DNA of 34,154 bases from contig JBFMGF010000093.1 in the NCBI GenBank assembly GCA_040752675.1, forward strand, positions 1 through 34,154, read 5' to 3'. How positions within the stretch are numbered: the stretch's first letter is position 1; each line of letters opens with the position of its first letter. A program made the position numbers and the translations under genes. A model generated the notes under the pieces. The model was given only the letters and a program-made list of their open reading frames with translations, was not told the DNA's origin and did not search any database. The DNA comes from Acidobacteriota bacterium. GTDB taxonomy: Bacteria > Acidobacteriota > Polarisedimenticolia > JBFMGF01. This document shows, piece after piece, positions 1 through 8,573 of this stretch.

Positions 1-198
1 ATGAACCTGAACAGAGCACTGAAGAGAATGACGTAAGGGATTGAAGAAAATCTAAGAGAGGAAAAAGAAGGGGAAAGGTATTCTTCTTAATAAAAAAACG
101 AAAATGACTTTTTCAGCAAACCCTAATATAGTCAGAATTATTGAGGGTCGCGCAGCTATTTTACTGTTAGGGTGATTGTTTTGAAGCGGAAAATAAAA

Positions 199-227
199 AC
201 CGCCGGCACGAAAGCCAGCGGCTTTTT
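199..227. terminator. Bidirectional stem-loop terminator
   Basis: A 9-bp stem (199-207 with 214-222, two G-T pairs depending on strand) closes a 6-base loop. It is followed by five T on the plus strand and by a T-rich run on the minus strand. It lies about 30 bases past the stop of the secreted-protein gene at 256-741, so it most likely ends that transcript, and it could also end a plus-strand gene entering from outside the window. Confidence 0.7.
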
Positions 228-255
228 CAATGCTATTTGCGATCAGTAAAAGGCA

Positions 256-741
256 TTAGCCTTCGTCTTCTCGACCATAGAAGGCATTGGGATTAGCACG
301 GCTGTTTGGCTCTTGCCCAAACGGTCTTGTCTTTTTACCATTATTGTTAGCTTCGTCGTCGCCGCCGCTGCTTCCCATTGGTGAGGAGTTGCCACCACCG
401 GGGAGGTTGGTATTAACGCTACCAGCAAGACTTGAAATCGCGGAGCTGACCGTGTTCTCGGATACCTTGTCACCAGGATTGCTTGTGGAAGCATTGAGAC
501 CGGCTCTCTCAAAGATCTCGGCAAGAGCGGCTTCTGTCAGAGGAGATGATACATCGGTATCACTTCCCATCAGTCCTTTTGCAGCAAGGGCTCTAACTGC
601 GTCGCTGGGGTTGCTGACCTTCAAGTTCAGGGCATTGGCATACTTCAGTGCGAAATCGCCAATCGTAACATCTTTCGCTAGTACTGGCAGTGATAAAACC
701 CCGATGCTCAAGAAAATCGCTAAAACCAATCTAACTTTCAT
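256..741 (-). CDS. Secreted small protein with SLH-like helical segment and disordered tail
   Basis: I do not recognise this 161-residue protein. Residues 1-22 form a clear signal peptide (basic start, hydrophobic core, likely cleavage after the LPVLA segment), and no lipobox Cys is present. Residues about 25-85 are helical and Ala/Leu-rich, with an AVRALAAKGLMG...PLTEAALAEIF pattern that loosely resembles one S-layer-homology-type repeat; this is inference. The rest, about 86-161, is rich in Gly, Ser, Asn, Asp and Pro and looks disordered. No Cys occurs in the mature protein. The ATG has a near-perfect ribosome site (AGGAGGAGGG) just upstream, and a terminator follows the stop. It probably acts in the periplasm or at the surface, as a monocistronic gene. 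Confidence 0.7.
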   Translation of the reverse strand: MKVRLVLAIFLSIGVLSLPVLAKDVTIGDFALKYANALNLKVSNPSDAVRALAAKGLMGSDTDVSSPLTEAALAEIFERAGLNASTSNPGDKVSENTVSSAISSLAGSVNTNLPGGGNSSPMGSSGGDDEANNNGKKTRPFGQEPNSRANPNAFYGREDEG

Positions 742-769
742 AACCCTCCTCCTAAATATCTTTTCCTAA

Positions 770-798
770 AATTAACATCCTTTTTCATATATTGTCAA
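770..798 (-). promoter_or_regulatory. Putative sigma-70 promoter of the secreted-protein gene
   Basis: On the minus strand a perfect TTGACA -35 box (793-798) is followed after 17 bases by TTAATT (770-775), a poor -10 box. It sits about 30 bases upstream of the ATG at 741. The -35 and spacing are good; the -10 is the weak part. Confidence 0.4.
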
Positions 799-1035
799 AA
801 CAGCTGAAAGTCCAATTTAAAACTATCACATATTTTCAGATTTTTATCACAATTTTTCACAACCATTCAGTTTGTCGCTCGATTTCTTCTTCTATCACCA
901 CCTCTCTTATTTCATAACGTTTCTTTTATTTGTTTTGTAATATACGCTCAAATGTTCTTTCGTGCAACCTCAATTTTCAATTATTGCATTTTTGTTCCAT
1001 CTCTTCAAATCTTGGCTTGGATCTAATGGAAATCG
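799..1035. other. AT-rich intergenic stretch, no gene seen
   Basis: This is the main part of a 360-base gap between the divergent secreted-protein and dGTPase-like genes. It is AT- and pyrimidine-rich, with several short TATCAC/TTTTCAC-like words. I see no credible ORF, RNA gene or strong hairpin. Confidence 0.5.
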
Positions 1036-1064
1036 TTTAGAATCGGGAAGCTCATTGATATAAT
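1036..1064 (+). promoter_or_regulatory. Putative sigma-70 promoter for the dGTPase-rpiB run
   Basis: TTTAGA (1036-1041), a 17-base spacer and a perfect TATAAT (1059-1064); a second overlapping TATAAT lies at 1064-1069. A transcript from here would begin near 1071, giving about 30 bases of leader before the ATG at 1102. This placement argues against the TTG at 1075 as the start codon. Confidence 0.5.
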
Positions 1065-1101
1065 ATAATTAACATTGAGTCATCTTTATGAAGAGTATGT
1101 G

Positions 1102-2433
1102 ATGCTTCAAGAAACCGGCCCAATCAGAACAAGGGAAGTCCTTGAAAAATATGAGGAGGAACGCCTCTCCTGTTATGCGCTCAAGAGCTCACGCGCCAGG
1201 AGGTTGATCGACGTCAGCTCAGAGGGAAGGCTCTTCGATTACAGGACTGAATTCCAGAGAGACAGGGACAGGATCATCTATTCCAGAGCTTTTCGAAGGC
1301 TGAGGAATAAGGCGAGTATCTCCCATATAACTGATGAGGATCATGGAAGGGACAGGCTCAATCATACGCTGGAGGTCAGCCAGATTGCCAGGACCCTCGG
1401 GAGAGGGTTGAGCCTAAATGAGGATCTGATCGAGGCGATCTCGCTGGCGCATGACCTGGGAGTTCCGCCCTTTGGAGAGGCTGCGGAAAAAACTCTTGAT
1501 TCCATCTTAAAAGGGAGGATACTCGAAGGGTTGACGGAGATTAAGACAGACCTGTACGGATTCGCAAGAAACAAACAATCGTTGAGAGTGGTCGATCTCT
1601 TAGAGAAGAGGTACGAACATGAGGGACTCAACCTGACCAGCGATACCAGGGAGGGGATCGTGAAGCAGGGAGAGAAAGGAAAGGATATGGCTTATCCTGA
1701 TATGATAAAAGAAGGCCTGCATCCAGGACTTGCACCGTCATTCGAGGCCCAGGTGGTTTTCATCGCCGACGAGATCGCCACTCAGATCGAGAGCGCCGAT
1801 GACGGACTGAGGTGCGGGATCATCGAGCTGAAGGAAGCGGAACGTCTTGCCCTGGTGAGAGAGCTAATCAAGAAAATCGGGAAGAGATATACAGCGCTGA
1901 GAGGGCGCTATATGAAGATTGCTTCCATCAACAGAGGTCTCACCCATCTCCTCGTGACCAACGTCATCTGCCATTCCCTTCAAGCACTCAGCCGCTGGGC
2001 CGAAAAAAACGGCGTTTGCAGCACGGAGAGATTCTATCAATCGAGAGAGACAATCAGTGGAAACGAGATTTCATTTCCTCCCCGAGTAAAGAAGATGTTC
2101 GGCGAGTTCTGGGATTTCATTTCCTCCCGAACAGCTTATACATTTCATACCCAGAGAGTCAGGGAGAGGGCGAAGAGAATCATCGAGGGGCTTTTCATGG
2201 CGTATTACAGAAATCCCCTGATTCTTGAAGATTATCTTCTTCTCCGGTATCGGGAGATCAGGGGGGTGAAATTCCTCCGGGACATACCCGGAAAACGGAT
2301 GGGGAAAGAGATTGTTCGCTATAAAAAAGACCCGCGGTTCGTTAGATTGATCTGTGATCACATTGCGGGAATGACGGACAATTATGCGCGGCAGGAGTAT
2401 GAAAAGTTGAACCTGGAATACCATAAGGGTTAG
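1102..2433 (+). CDS. dgt: dGTPase-like HD-domain triphosphohydrolase, altered active site
   Basis: This 443-residue protein belongs to the HD-superfamily dNTP triphosphohydrolases, which split dNTPs into deoxynucleosides and triphosphate. Family marks: RDRDRIIYSRAFRRL near residue 53, the metal-binding His in NHTLEV (His88), the His-Asp pair in AHDLG (117-118), GLNLTSDTREGI, and the IADEIA Asp (223). In the usual HDLGHxPFGHxGE stretch this protein reads HDLGVPPFGEAAE: the second-shell catalytic His is Glu126 (codon GAG), while Glu129 remains. The metal ligands are intact, so it may still bind metal and nucleotide, but its activity is uncertain. The ATG is preferred over the TTG 27 bases upstream because GAAGAG lies 6 bases before it and the promoter -10 boxes abut the TTG. 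It is followed 8 bases later by rpiB. Confidence 0.85.
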   Translation: MLQETGPIRTREVLEKYEEERLSCYALKSSRARRLIDVSSEGRLFDYRTEFQRDRDRIIYSRAFRRLRNKASISHITDEDHGRDRLNHTLEVSQIARTLGRGLSLNEDLIEAISLAHDLGVPPFGEAAEKTLDSILKGRILEGLTEIKTDLYGFARNKQSLRVVDLLEKRYEHEGLNLTSDTREGIVKQGEKGKDMAYPDMIKEGLHPGLAPSFEAQVVFIADEIATQIESADDGLRCGIIELKEAERLALVRELIKKIGKRYTALRGRYMKIASINRGLTHLLVTNVICHSLQALSRWAEKNGVCSTERFYQSRETISGNEISFPPRVKKMFGEFWDFISSRTAYTFHTQRVRERAKRIIEGLFMAYYRNPLILEDYLLLRYREIRGVKFLRDIPGKRMGKEIVRYKKDPRFVRLICDHIAGMTDNYARQEYEKLNLEYHKG

Positions 2434-2441
2434 GGGGTTCT

Positions 2442-2891
2442 ATGAGGATCCTTTTTGCTTCCGATCATGCAGGTTTTCAAACGAAAGAGAAGTTGATGGA
2501 AGATGTCAAGAAACTGGGATACGGGGTAAGCGATTTCGGGACATCTTCCGAAGAATCAGTGGACTACGTCGACTTCGGATTGCAAGCGGCCGAGGCCGTT
2601 TCCTCGGGGAAGTTCGACAGGGGGGTATTGATATGCGGAAGTGGGATCGGTATGTCCATCACGGCCAATAAGGTCAAGGGTATCAGGGCGGCGCTCGCCT
2701 GCACACCCGAGATGGCAAGACTGAGCAGGGAGCACAACGATGCCAACATCCTCTGCATGGGAAGCAGGATAAATGATTATGAGAATATCCTCGATATGAC
2801 AAGGATCTGGCTCGAGACCGATTTCAGCGGCGGGAGGCACTTACAAAGAGTGGAAAAGATCAGGGCTCTCGAGGACAGACTCTTCAAATGA
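2442..2891 (+). CDS. rpiB: Ribose-5-phosphate isomerase B
   Basis: 149 residues, the normal length for RpiB, which interconverts ribose-5-P and ribulose-5-P in the pentose phosphate pathway (cytosol). The N-terminal SDHAG substrate loop, the catalytic Cys in LICGSGIGMS with the anion-binding glycine-rich loop, ANKVKGIRAAL, and SREHNDANILCMG with the ring-opening His are all present. It starts 8 bases after the dGTPase-like gene and has an AGGGGG ribosome site, so the two are probably co-transcribed. A close relative, galactose-6-P isomerase LacB, is unlikely because no lactose or tagatose genes are nearby. Confidence 0.95.
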   Translation: MRILFASDHAGFQTKEKLMEDVKKLGYGVSDFGTSSEESVDYVDFGLQAAEAVSSGKFDRGVLICGSGIGMSITANKVKGIRAALACTPEMARLSREHNDANILCMGSRINDYENILDMTRIWLETDFSGGRHLQRVEKIRALEDRLFK

Positions 2892-2931
2892 TAGATGATC
2901 CGGAGCGTTATTTGAACACCTACCTTATTAT

Positions 2932-3567
2932 ATGAAATACTACCCTGTCTTTCTTGATATTCGGGGGAAGAGTTGTCTGGTTGTGGGTGGAGGAAACGTC
3001 GCCAGACGAAAGGTAAAGTCTCTCCTCGATGCTGGCGCCGTGGTGAAGGTCATCAGTCCTGAATTGATATCATCTCTCAAGAGTCTGGTGGAAAACGGCA
3101 AGATAAAATATTTGAAGCGGGAATTTAGAAAGGAGGACCTTAAGGGCTCAGCTATCGTTATCGTTGCAACCGGTGACAGGGAATTGAATTGGAAGATCTA
3201 CAGGGAAGCCACACGGTTCAACATCTTATGCAACGTCGTGGATGATCCAGAACTCTGCCATTTCACTGTTCCGTCATCAATCTCCAGAGGAGATCTTCAG
3301 ATTGCCGTTTCCACGTCGGGGAAGAGCCCGACCCTTGCCAGGGAGATCAGGAAAAAGCTGGAAAAGATATTTGGGAGAGAATACGAAAAATATCTCAACC
3401 TTATGGGAGAGATCAGAACAGAGGTCCTCCAGCAGGTCGCATCCCCAGCGAAGAGAAAAAAGATCTTCGATGCGCTTTCCAGAAGCCGGATCCTCTCGCA
3501 TTTGAAAAGGGGAAAAATGAGGGAAGCCTCCCGAGAATCGCGCCGCATCATCCAAAAACATTTATGA
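2932..3567 (+). CDS. Precorrin-2 dehydrogenase / sirohydrochlorin ferrochelatase (CysG N-terminal type)
   Basis: 211 residues, matching stand-alone Met8p/YlnF-type enzymes that oxidise precorrin-2 with NAD and may insert iron to make sirohaem. It starts with the typical YYPVFLDIRG strand, then the Rossmann loop VVGGGNVARRK, then CNVVDDPELCHFTVPS, which carries the Asp of the active site, and SRGDLQIAVSTSGKSPTLA. The methyltransferase half of CysG is absent and no other tetrapyrrole gene is in the window, so the enzyme is isolated from its pathway here. No clear Shine-Dalgarno precedes the ATG; the start is fixed by homology of the first residues. Its stop overlaps the start of the next gene as ATGA, showing translational coupling. 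Confidence 0.92.
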   Translation: MKYYPVFLDIRGKSCLVVGGGNVARRKVKSLLDAGAVVKVISPELISSLKSLVENGKIKYLKREFRKEDLKGSAIVIVATGDRELNWKIYREATRFNILCNVVDDPELCHFTVPSSISRGDLQIAVSTSGKSPTLAREIRKKLEKIFGREYEKYLNLMGEIRTEVLQQVASPAKRKKIFDALSRSRILSHLKRGKMREASRESRRIIQKHL

Positions 3568-5477
3568 ATCCGGTGACTATGAAGAAAATTTTTGCTGAGA
3601 GTGGTGTACTGGCAAAGGCGCATCCTGATTATGAATACAGGGCCGGGCAGCACGAGATGGCAGAGGCGGTGATGAATGCGATCGCTGCGGAAAGACATCT
3701 TCTAATCGAGGCTGGAACCGGGATTGGAAAGACGATGGCCTATCTCATTCCTGCTCTGGAATCGAAAAAGAAGTTCATCATTTCGACCGGCACCAAAAAT
3801 CTTCAGGAACAGATCTTCTTTAAGGATATCCCTTTCATCAGGAAAAGGTTCAGCTACTCTTTCAAAGCCTGTTGCATGAAGGGAAGGGAAAACTATCTCT
3901 GCTTGAAACGGTTCAGAGATTTCGAGAGACAGCCCCTGTTCAGGGAACTTGAGGAGGCAACCTTTTTCGATACCCTGAAGGGCTGGGCAATGAAGACTAA
4001 GACTGGAGACCGGGGAGAACTCAAAGGAGTTCCAGAGGATATTTCTATCTGGTCAGACATAAACGCAAAGAGCGACACATGCATGGGGAAGAAATGCCCC
4101 TATTTCAAGCCATGCTTCCTGACTCTCCTCAAGAACAAGGCTCTGGGGGCAGATATTGTCATCGTCAATCATCACCTCTTCTTTGCCGATCTCTCCATCA
4201 GAAGCGATTTTGGTGCAGTGATTCCGCCGTACGAGCACCTCATCTTCGATGAGGCTCACATGATGGAAGAAGTGGCAACGAACTATTTTGGAATCTCTGT
4301 GAGCCGCAGGAAGTTCGATGAACTGTTGCGGGATGCGGAGAAGCTCTTCCCGGAAAGGACGAAGATCAATGAAAAGAAGAAAATTTTTGCTGGAGCGAAG
4401 GAATCGGTCGATGATTTCTTCTCGCATTTTGAGGGTGATGAGGGAAAGTTACAGTTTCCAGAGGCAAAGAGGGGTCTGCTCTCCTCCAGGGTTTCCGTTC
4501 TCTCCAACAGCTTCGATCTGCTCAGCACGGCTATGACGGAACGGGTGGGAGAGGGCGAAGAGCTTGAGAATATCTTGAACAGAAAGGAAAGACTTCTCCA
4601 GGCCCTCCAGTTCCTCGTCAAACAGGAAGATCGTAAATACGTCTACTGGTATGAAATCAGGAAGAAGAATGTCATCCTCCAGGCTTCACCCATTGATGTT
4701 TCGGAGATTCTCAGAGTCAATCTCTTTGAAAGGGTGAAGTGTGCCATCATGACTTCTGCCACTCTCTCGATTGCGGGGGATTTCTCCTTTTACAGGGAAA
4801 GACTGGGTGTGGTGAATCATCAAGAGCTCGCGGTAGAATCCCCGTACGACTTCGAGAAGCAGGCCATCATGTATCTCCCCGGTTCCATGCCCGAGCCGCA
4901 CGAGGAGTCTTTCCTTGAAAGGATGAAAGAGGATCTCCTGAAGCTGCTGGAGATCAGTGAGGGGAGAGCCTTTGTCCTCTTCACCAGCATAGCCAACATG
5001 AAAAAGCTTCACAGGATGATGGCATCCAAAATAAGGTACCCTCTGCTCCTCCAGGGTGAGATGCCAAAGACGGAGCTTCTCGAGGAGTTCCGGTCGGGAA
5101 GGGGAGCCGTCCTCTTTGCCACCTCATCCTTCTGGCATGGAGTGGATGTCCAGGGAGAATCTCTCAGCCTCGTTGCCATAGATAAAATCCCCTTCGATGT
5201 CCCTTCGGACCCGCTCATCGCGACCCGCATCAAGTATCTGAAGGAAGAGGGGAGGAACGCTTTCTATGAGTATCAACTTCCCATGGCCGTCATCGAATTG
5301 AAACAGGGGCTCGGGAGACTGATCAGGAGCCGGAAGGATAAGGGGATTCTCGCCCTATTCGATCCGAGAGTCCTCACCAGAAAATATGGAAGGGTCTTCC
5401 TGGAATCCCTCCCTCCCTTCAAAGTCACGGATCGGCTTGACGATGTCGAGAGTTTCTTCAAACCACACCTGGATTAG
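3564..5477 (+). CDS. dinG: DinG/XPD-like iron-sulfur ATP-dependent DNA helicase
   Basis: 637 residues, superfamily 2 helicase of the DinG/YoaA family, which unwinds DNA 5'-3' during repair or R-loop removal. Walker A GTGIGKT is at 51-57. Four cysteines that would hold a 4Fe-4S cluster lie at 113, 173, 178 and 184 (NYLC, CMGKKC, PYFKPC). The DEAH box is at 229-232, followed by TSATL in motif III, SSFWHGVDVQGE, and motif VI QGLGRLIRSRKD. No N-terminal exonuclease domain is present, unlike Gram-positive DinG. The ATG overlaps the previous stop by 4 bases, and polA begins 5 bases after the stop, so helicase and Pol I are probably one repair transcript. Confidence 0.93.
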   Translation: MNPVTMKKIFAESGVLAKAHPDYEYRAGQHEMAEAVMNAIAAERHLLIEAGTGIGKTMAYLIPALESKKKFIISTGTKNLQEQIFFKDIPFIRKRFSYSFKACCMKGRENYLCLKRFRDFERQPLFRELEEATFFDTLKGWAMKTKTGDRGELKGVPEDISIWSDINAKSDTCMGKKCPYFKPCFLTLLKNKALGADIVIVNHHLFFADLSIRSDFGAVIPPYEHLIFDEAHMMEEVATNYFGISVSRRKFDELLRDAEKLFPERTKINEKKKIFAGAKESVDDFFSHFEGDEGKLQFPEAKRGLLSSRVSVLSNSFDLLSTAMTERVGEGEELENILNRKERLLQALQFLVKQEDRKYVYWYEIRKKNVILQASPIDVSEILRVNLFERVKCAIMTSATLSIAGDFSFYRERLGVVNHQELAVESPYDFEKQAIMYLPGSMPEPHEESFLERMKEDLLKLLEISEGRAFVLFTSIANMKKLHRMMASKIRYPLLLQGEMPKTELLEEFRSGRGAVLFATSSFWHGVDVQGESLSLVAIDKIPFDVPSDPLIATRIKYLKEEGRNAFYEYQLPMAVIELKQGLGRLIRSRKDKGILALFDPRVLTRKYGRVFLESLPPFKVTDRLDDVESFFKPHLD

Positions 5478-5482
5478 AAGAG

Positions 5483-8452
5483 ATGATGGAAAAGAAAAGG
5501 ATCTATCTGATAGATGGAACGAACCAGATCTTCAGGGCCTTCTATGCCATCAAAAGCCAGCTCACGAACCAGAGAGGTCTGCCGACGAACGCCGTATATG
5601 GTTTTGCAAGAATGCTCAAGAAACTTCTGGCAGAGAAGAAGCCTGACTATGTTGCATGTGCCTTCGACCTTTCTGCTCCCACCTTCCGTCACGAAGAGTT
5701 CAAGGGGTACAAGGCGAATAGACCGGAAGCCCCGGAAGAGTTGAGCATCCAGTTCCCGTATGCGAAAAAAGTCTGCGAGGCGTTCGGAGTTCCGGTACTG
5801 GAAATGGAAGGCTATGAGGCGGATGACCTCATCGGGACGCTCTCCAGAAAGGCCAGTGAAGAGGGGTTTTCCGTCGTCATCGTCGCCTCCGACAAGGACC
5901 TCTTCCAGCTTGTCGATGGATCTGTCTTGATGCTCAATCCGCAGAAAGAGGAAGGAGAGATCGGGAAAGAAGAAGTCATGAGGATATTCGGCGTTGCCCC
6001 GGAGCGAGTCGTCGACGTCTTTTCCCTCTGGGGAGACCCCGTTGATAACATCCCCGGTGTCCCCGGCATCGGTGAGAAGAGGGCTAAGGAGATAATCGCA
6101 ACCTATGGTTCCCTCGAAAAAGTCATCGACAGAGCAGAAAGATTTATTGCATTCTTTGCATTGAGAAATGCGCTACTTAAGGAGATCGAGGAGATAGAAG
6201 CATCCTCTGGGGCTCACAGGAAAATACCATGGGAGCGTTTTTTCGATGAACTGGATGAAGCAAGAGAAAAAGGGCGAGCGCTGCTGAATGTAGAAAAGGA
6301 TTCCGGCTTCTATAAGAAAGTCGAAGAACTTTTAGCTTCCTTCGAAGAGATTGCAAAGAAGAAATCAGACTATCTCAACGAACCGGAAGGGGTGCCAACG
6401 GAACTTCGAATACTGAAGAAACTATTGAAGGATCTGGAGAAGGGAAGTTCCTACAAGTCGTGGGAAAGCGTATCACAGCATAAAGATCGCGCTGTCATGA
6501 GTCGGAAGCTGGCAAAGATTGAGCAGAGCGTTCCGCTGATCCTGGAGCCTGGCTCTCTGAAATACAAGGGCATCCGGGAGGAAGAACTGAGAGCGCTTTT
6601 CACGGAGCTTGGCTTTTCCTCCATGCTTGCGGGGTTGGAGAAGGGAGAAGTAGTGGAGGGTACGGCCCCTTCTTCTGGAGAGGTAACCTTTGAACCGATC
6701 GCAAGCCTGGATGATCTGAGTGCTCTGGAGGATAAACTTGCGAAGAGGAGGGAGGCTTTCATCGGCCTCCTTCGCATGCCGGGGCACCAAAAAAACAGGG
6801 AGAAAATAGCCATTTCATTTTACATCCCTGATGAAGGAAAGAGCTACGCTTTTCTTCTTCCTTCTGAAGGTGTATTCCTGAACAATCTCCTGGCTCTGGA
6901 GACACTGAAGAGAGCCCTGCAGAATGAGAAGATAAAGAAGATCGGACACGACCTCAAGACTTCGCTCATCTCTCTCAGAAGGCATGAGATTGATCTCGGT
7001 GGGATCTCTTTCGATGCAATGTTAGCAGCCTACCTGCTTGATCCATCTAGGAAAGATTTTGAACTTCCCACAATCGTCGAAGAGGTGCTTCATGCTCGAT
7101 ATACCGAAGAGAAGCTGGAAGAAGAGGATGGTCACATTCCCGAGCAGCGTCTCTTGCAGAACTGTGCCAGGAGAGCCTTCTATACTGCGAGGCTCCATCC
7201 ACTTCTCAAAAATATGCTGCTGAAAGAGAATCTTGAAGAGCTGTATGAGACGGTAGAGATGCCTCTCATCGAGGTCCTTGCCGGGATGGAGATGTCAGGC
7301 GTGAAGATCGACACGGAACTACTCGGGTCGATGTCCATCGATATGGAAGCCGAGCTTCAAGCTGTCAGCGAGGAGATCTACAAACTGGCAGGACAAAAGT
7401 TCAACATCAATTCCCCGAAGCAGTTAGGCGATATCCTCTTCAGGAAGCTTGGACTCGCCCATGCCAGGAAGACACCGAAGAGCCGTGAGTTTGCAACGGG
7501 GATGGAAGTGCTGGAAGAGCTATCAGCCGTTCACCCGCTGCCGCGGAAGGTGCTGGAGTACAGGAGCATCGCTAAGATGAAAGCGACTTACGTGGATGCC
7601 CTTCCGGCTCTAATAGACCCTGGGACGGGAAGGGTCCACACATCCTTTCATCAGACCGGGACGGCCACCGGGAGGCTCTCTTCGAGCGATCCCAACCTCC
7701 AGAACATCCCGATCCGTTCCGAATCGGGAAAGGAGATCAGAAAGGCATTCGTCCCTGAAGAGGGGTATCTCTTTGTCTCCGCAGATTATTCCCAGGTGGA
7801 GCTGAGAATCCTTGCCCATCTCTCCGATGACCAGGACATGATCGAATCCTTCGTGAAGGAGGAGGATATCCATAGAACAACCGCCTCAAGGATTCTGGGG
7901 ATCCCTTACGAAAGCGTGACTGATGATCACAGGCGTTTTGCGAAGACCATCAACTTCGGGATTCTCTATGGGATGGGAGCCTTTCGTCTGTCCAGGGAGC
8001 TGGGGATCTCCAGCAGGGAGGCTCAAAGGTTCATAGATTCCTATTTCCAGAGGTTTCGGAGGGTGAGAGACTACATCGATGAGACGACGGAGTTCGTCAG
8101 GAAGGAGGGGTACGTTACGACGCTCTTCGGGAGGGTGAGATATTTCAAGGAGATAGGCAGCAAGAACCAGAGGCTCATGCAGCAGGCGATCAGGCAGGCG
8201 GTCAACACGACAATACAGGGGACGGCGGCCGATCTAATAAAAAAAGCCATGATATCAATCCACAGGGAGTTTGGACAATATCAAGCCCGCATGATACTCC
8301 AGGTCCACGATGAGCTTCTCTTCGAGGTCCCTGAAGAGAATGTCGAGAAGGTGAAGAGGCTTGTCAAGGAGAAGATGGAGTACGTTTATCCACTGAAGGC
8401 TCCATTGATCGTCAATGTCTCTTCCGGCAAAAGCTGGGCCGATACCAAATAG
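5483..8452 (+). CDS. polA: DNA polymerase I, proofreading domain degenerate
   Basis: 989 residues. The 5'-3' exonuclease covers about 1-300: YLIDGTNQIFRAFYA, GYEADDLIGTL, ASDKDLFQLV, WGDPVDNIPGVPGIGEK. The polymerase domain covers about 600-989: TGRLSSSDPNLQNIP, motif A with Asp768 (DYSQVELR), motif B RRFAKTINFGILYG, and motif C HDE at 942-944. The middle domain (about 405-585) keeps the 3'-5' exonuclease fold pattern (GHDLK, FDAMLAAYLLDP) but lacks the carboxylates: the Exo I DxE site reads IGLLR near 427, the Exo II Asp is Ser494, and the Exo III Tyr/Asp are Asn560/Arg564. Proofreading is therefore likely lost, as in Taq polymerase. About 100 residues between 300 and 400 look like a variable linker. 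Two ATGs are adjacent; the first is used here, and a weak AGAAGAG precedes it. Confidence 0.96.
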   Translation: MMEKKRIYLIDGTNQIFRAFYAIKSQLTNQRGLPTNAVYGFARMLKKLLAEKKPDYVACAFDLSAPTFRHEEFKGYKANRPEAPEELSIQFPYAKKVCEAFGVPVLEMEGYEADDLIGTLSRKASEEGFSVVIVASDKDLFQLVDGSVLMLNPQKEEGEIGKEEVMRIFGVAPERVVDVFSLWGDPVDNIPGVPGIGEKRAKEIIATYGSLEKVIDRAERFIAFFALRNALLKEIEEIEASSGAHRKIPWERFFDELDEAREKGRALLNVEKDSGFYKKVEELLASFEEIAKKKSDYLNEPEGVPTELRILKKLLKDLEKGSSYKSWESVSQHKDRAVMSRKLAKIEQSVPLILEPGSLKYKGIREEELRALFTELGFSSMLAGLEKGEVVEGTAPSSGEVTFEPIASLDDLSALEDKLAKRREAFIGLLRMPGHQKNREKIAISFYIPDEGKSYAFLLPSEGVFLNNLLALETLKRALQNEKIKKIGHDLKTSLISLRRHEIDLGGISFDAMLAAYLLDPSRKDFELPTIVEEVLHARYTEEKLEEEDGHIPEQRLLQNCARRAFYTARLHPLLKNMLLKENLEELYETVEMPLIEVLAGMEMSGVKIDTELLGSMSIDMEAELQAVSEEIYKLAGQKFNINSPKQLGDILFRKLGLAHARKTPKSREFATGMEVLEELSAVHPLPRKVLEYRSIAKMKATYVDALPALIDPGTGRVHTSFHQTGTATGRLSSSDPNLQNIPIRSESGKEIRKAFVPEEGYLFVSADYSQVELRILAHLSDDQDMIESFVKEEDIHRTTASRILGIPYESVTDDHRRFAKTINFGILYGMGAFRLSRELGISSREAQRFIDSYFQRFRRVRDYIDETTEFVRKEGYVTTLFGRVRYFKEIGSKNQRLMQQAIRQAVNTTIQGTAADLIKKAMISIHREFGQYQARMILQVHDELLFEVPEENVEKVKRLVKEKMEYVYPLKAPLIVNVSSGKSWADTK

Positions 8453-8481
8453 ATCAAAGAACTCAATAATGTTTATTTTGC

Positions 8482-8519
8482 TTTCCAGCGCTCGCTCATC
8501 TCGAGCAAAGGAGTGGAAA
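8482..8519 (+). other. Two-part stem-loop in the polA/response-regulator gap
   Basis: Outer arms TTTCCA (8482-8487) and TGGAAA (8514-8519) enclose an inner 5-bp stem GCTCG (8490-8494) with CGAGC (8502-8506). No T-run follows, so it is not a standard terminator. It could be a leader structure of the downstream regulator, a processing site, or chance. Confidence 0.25.
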
Positions 8520-8573
8520 AATATCTTGCGGGGAATATATTACCTTTGAAAGACCAAATGGTTTTAAGAGAGA

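Noticed and set aside
1-44. Frame 3 open to the left edge, ending in an acidic run and TGA at 42-44; also a short ATG ORF from base 1.
   Set aside because: It could be the tail of a gene from outside the window, but about 13 codons are too few to support a call.
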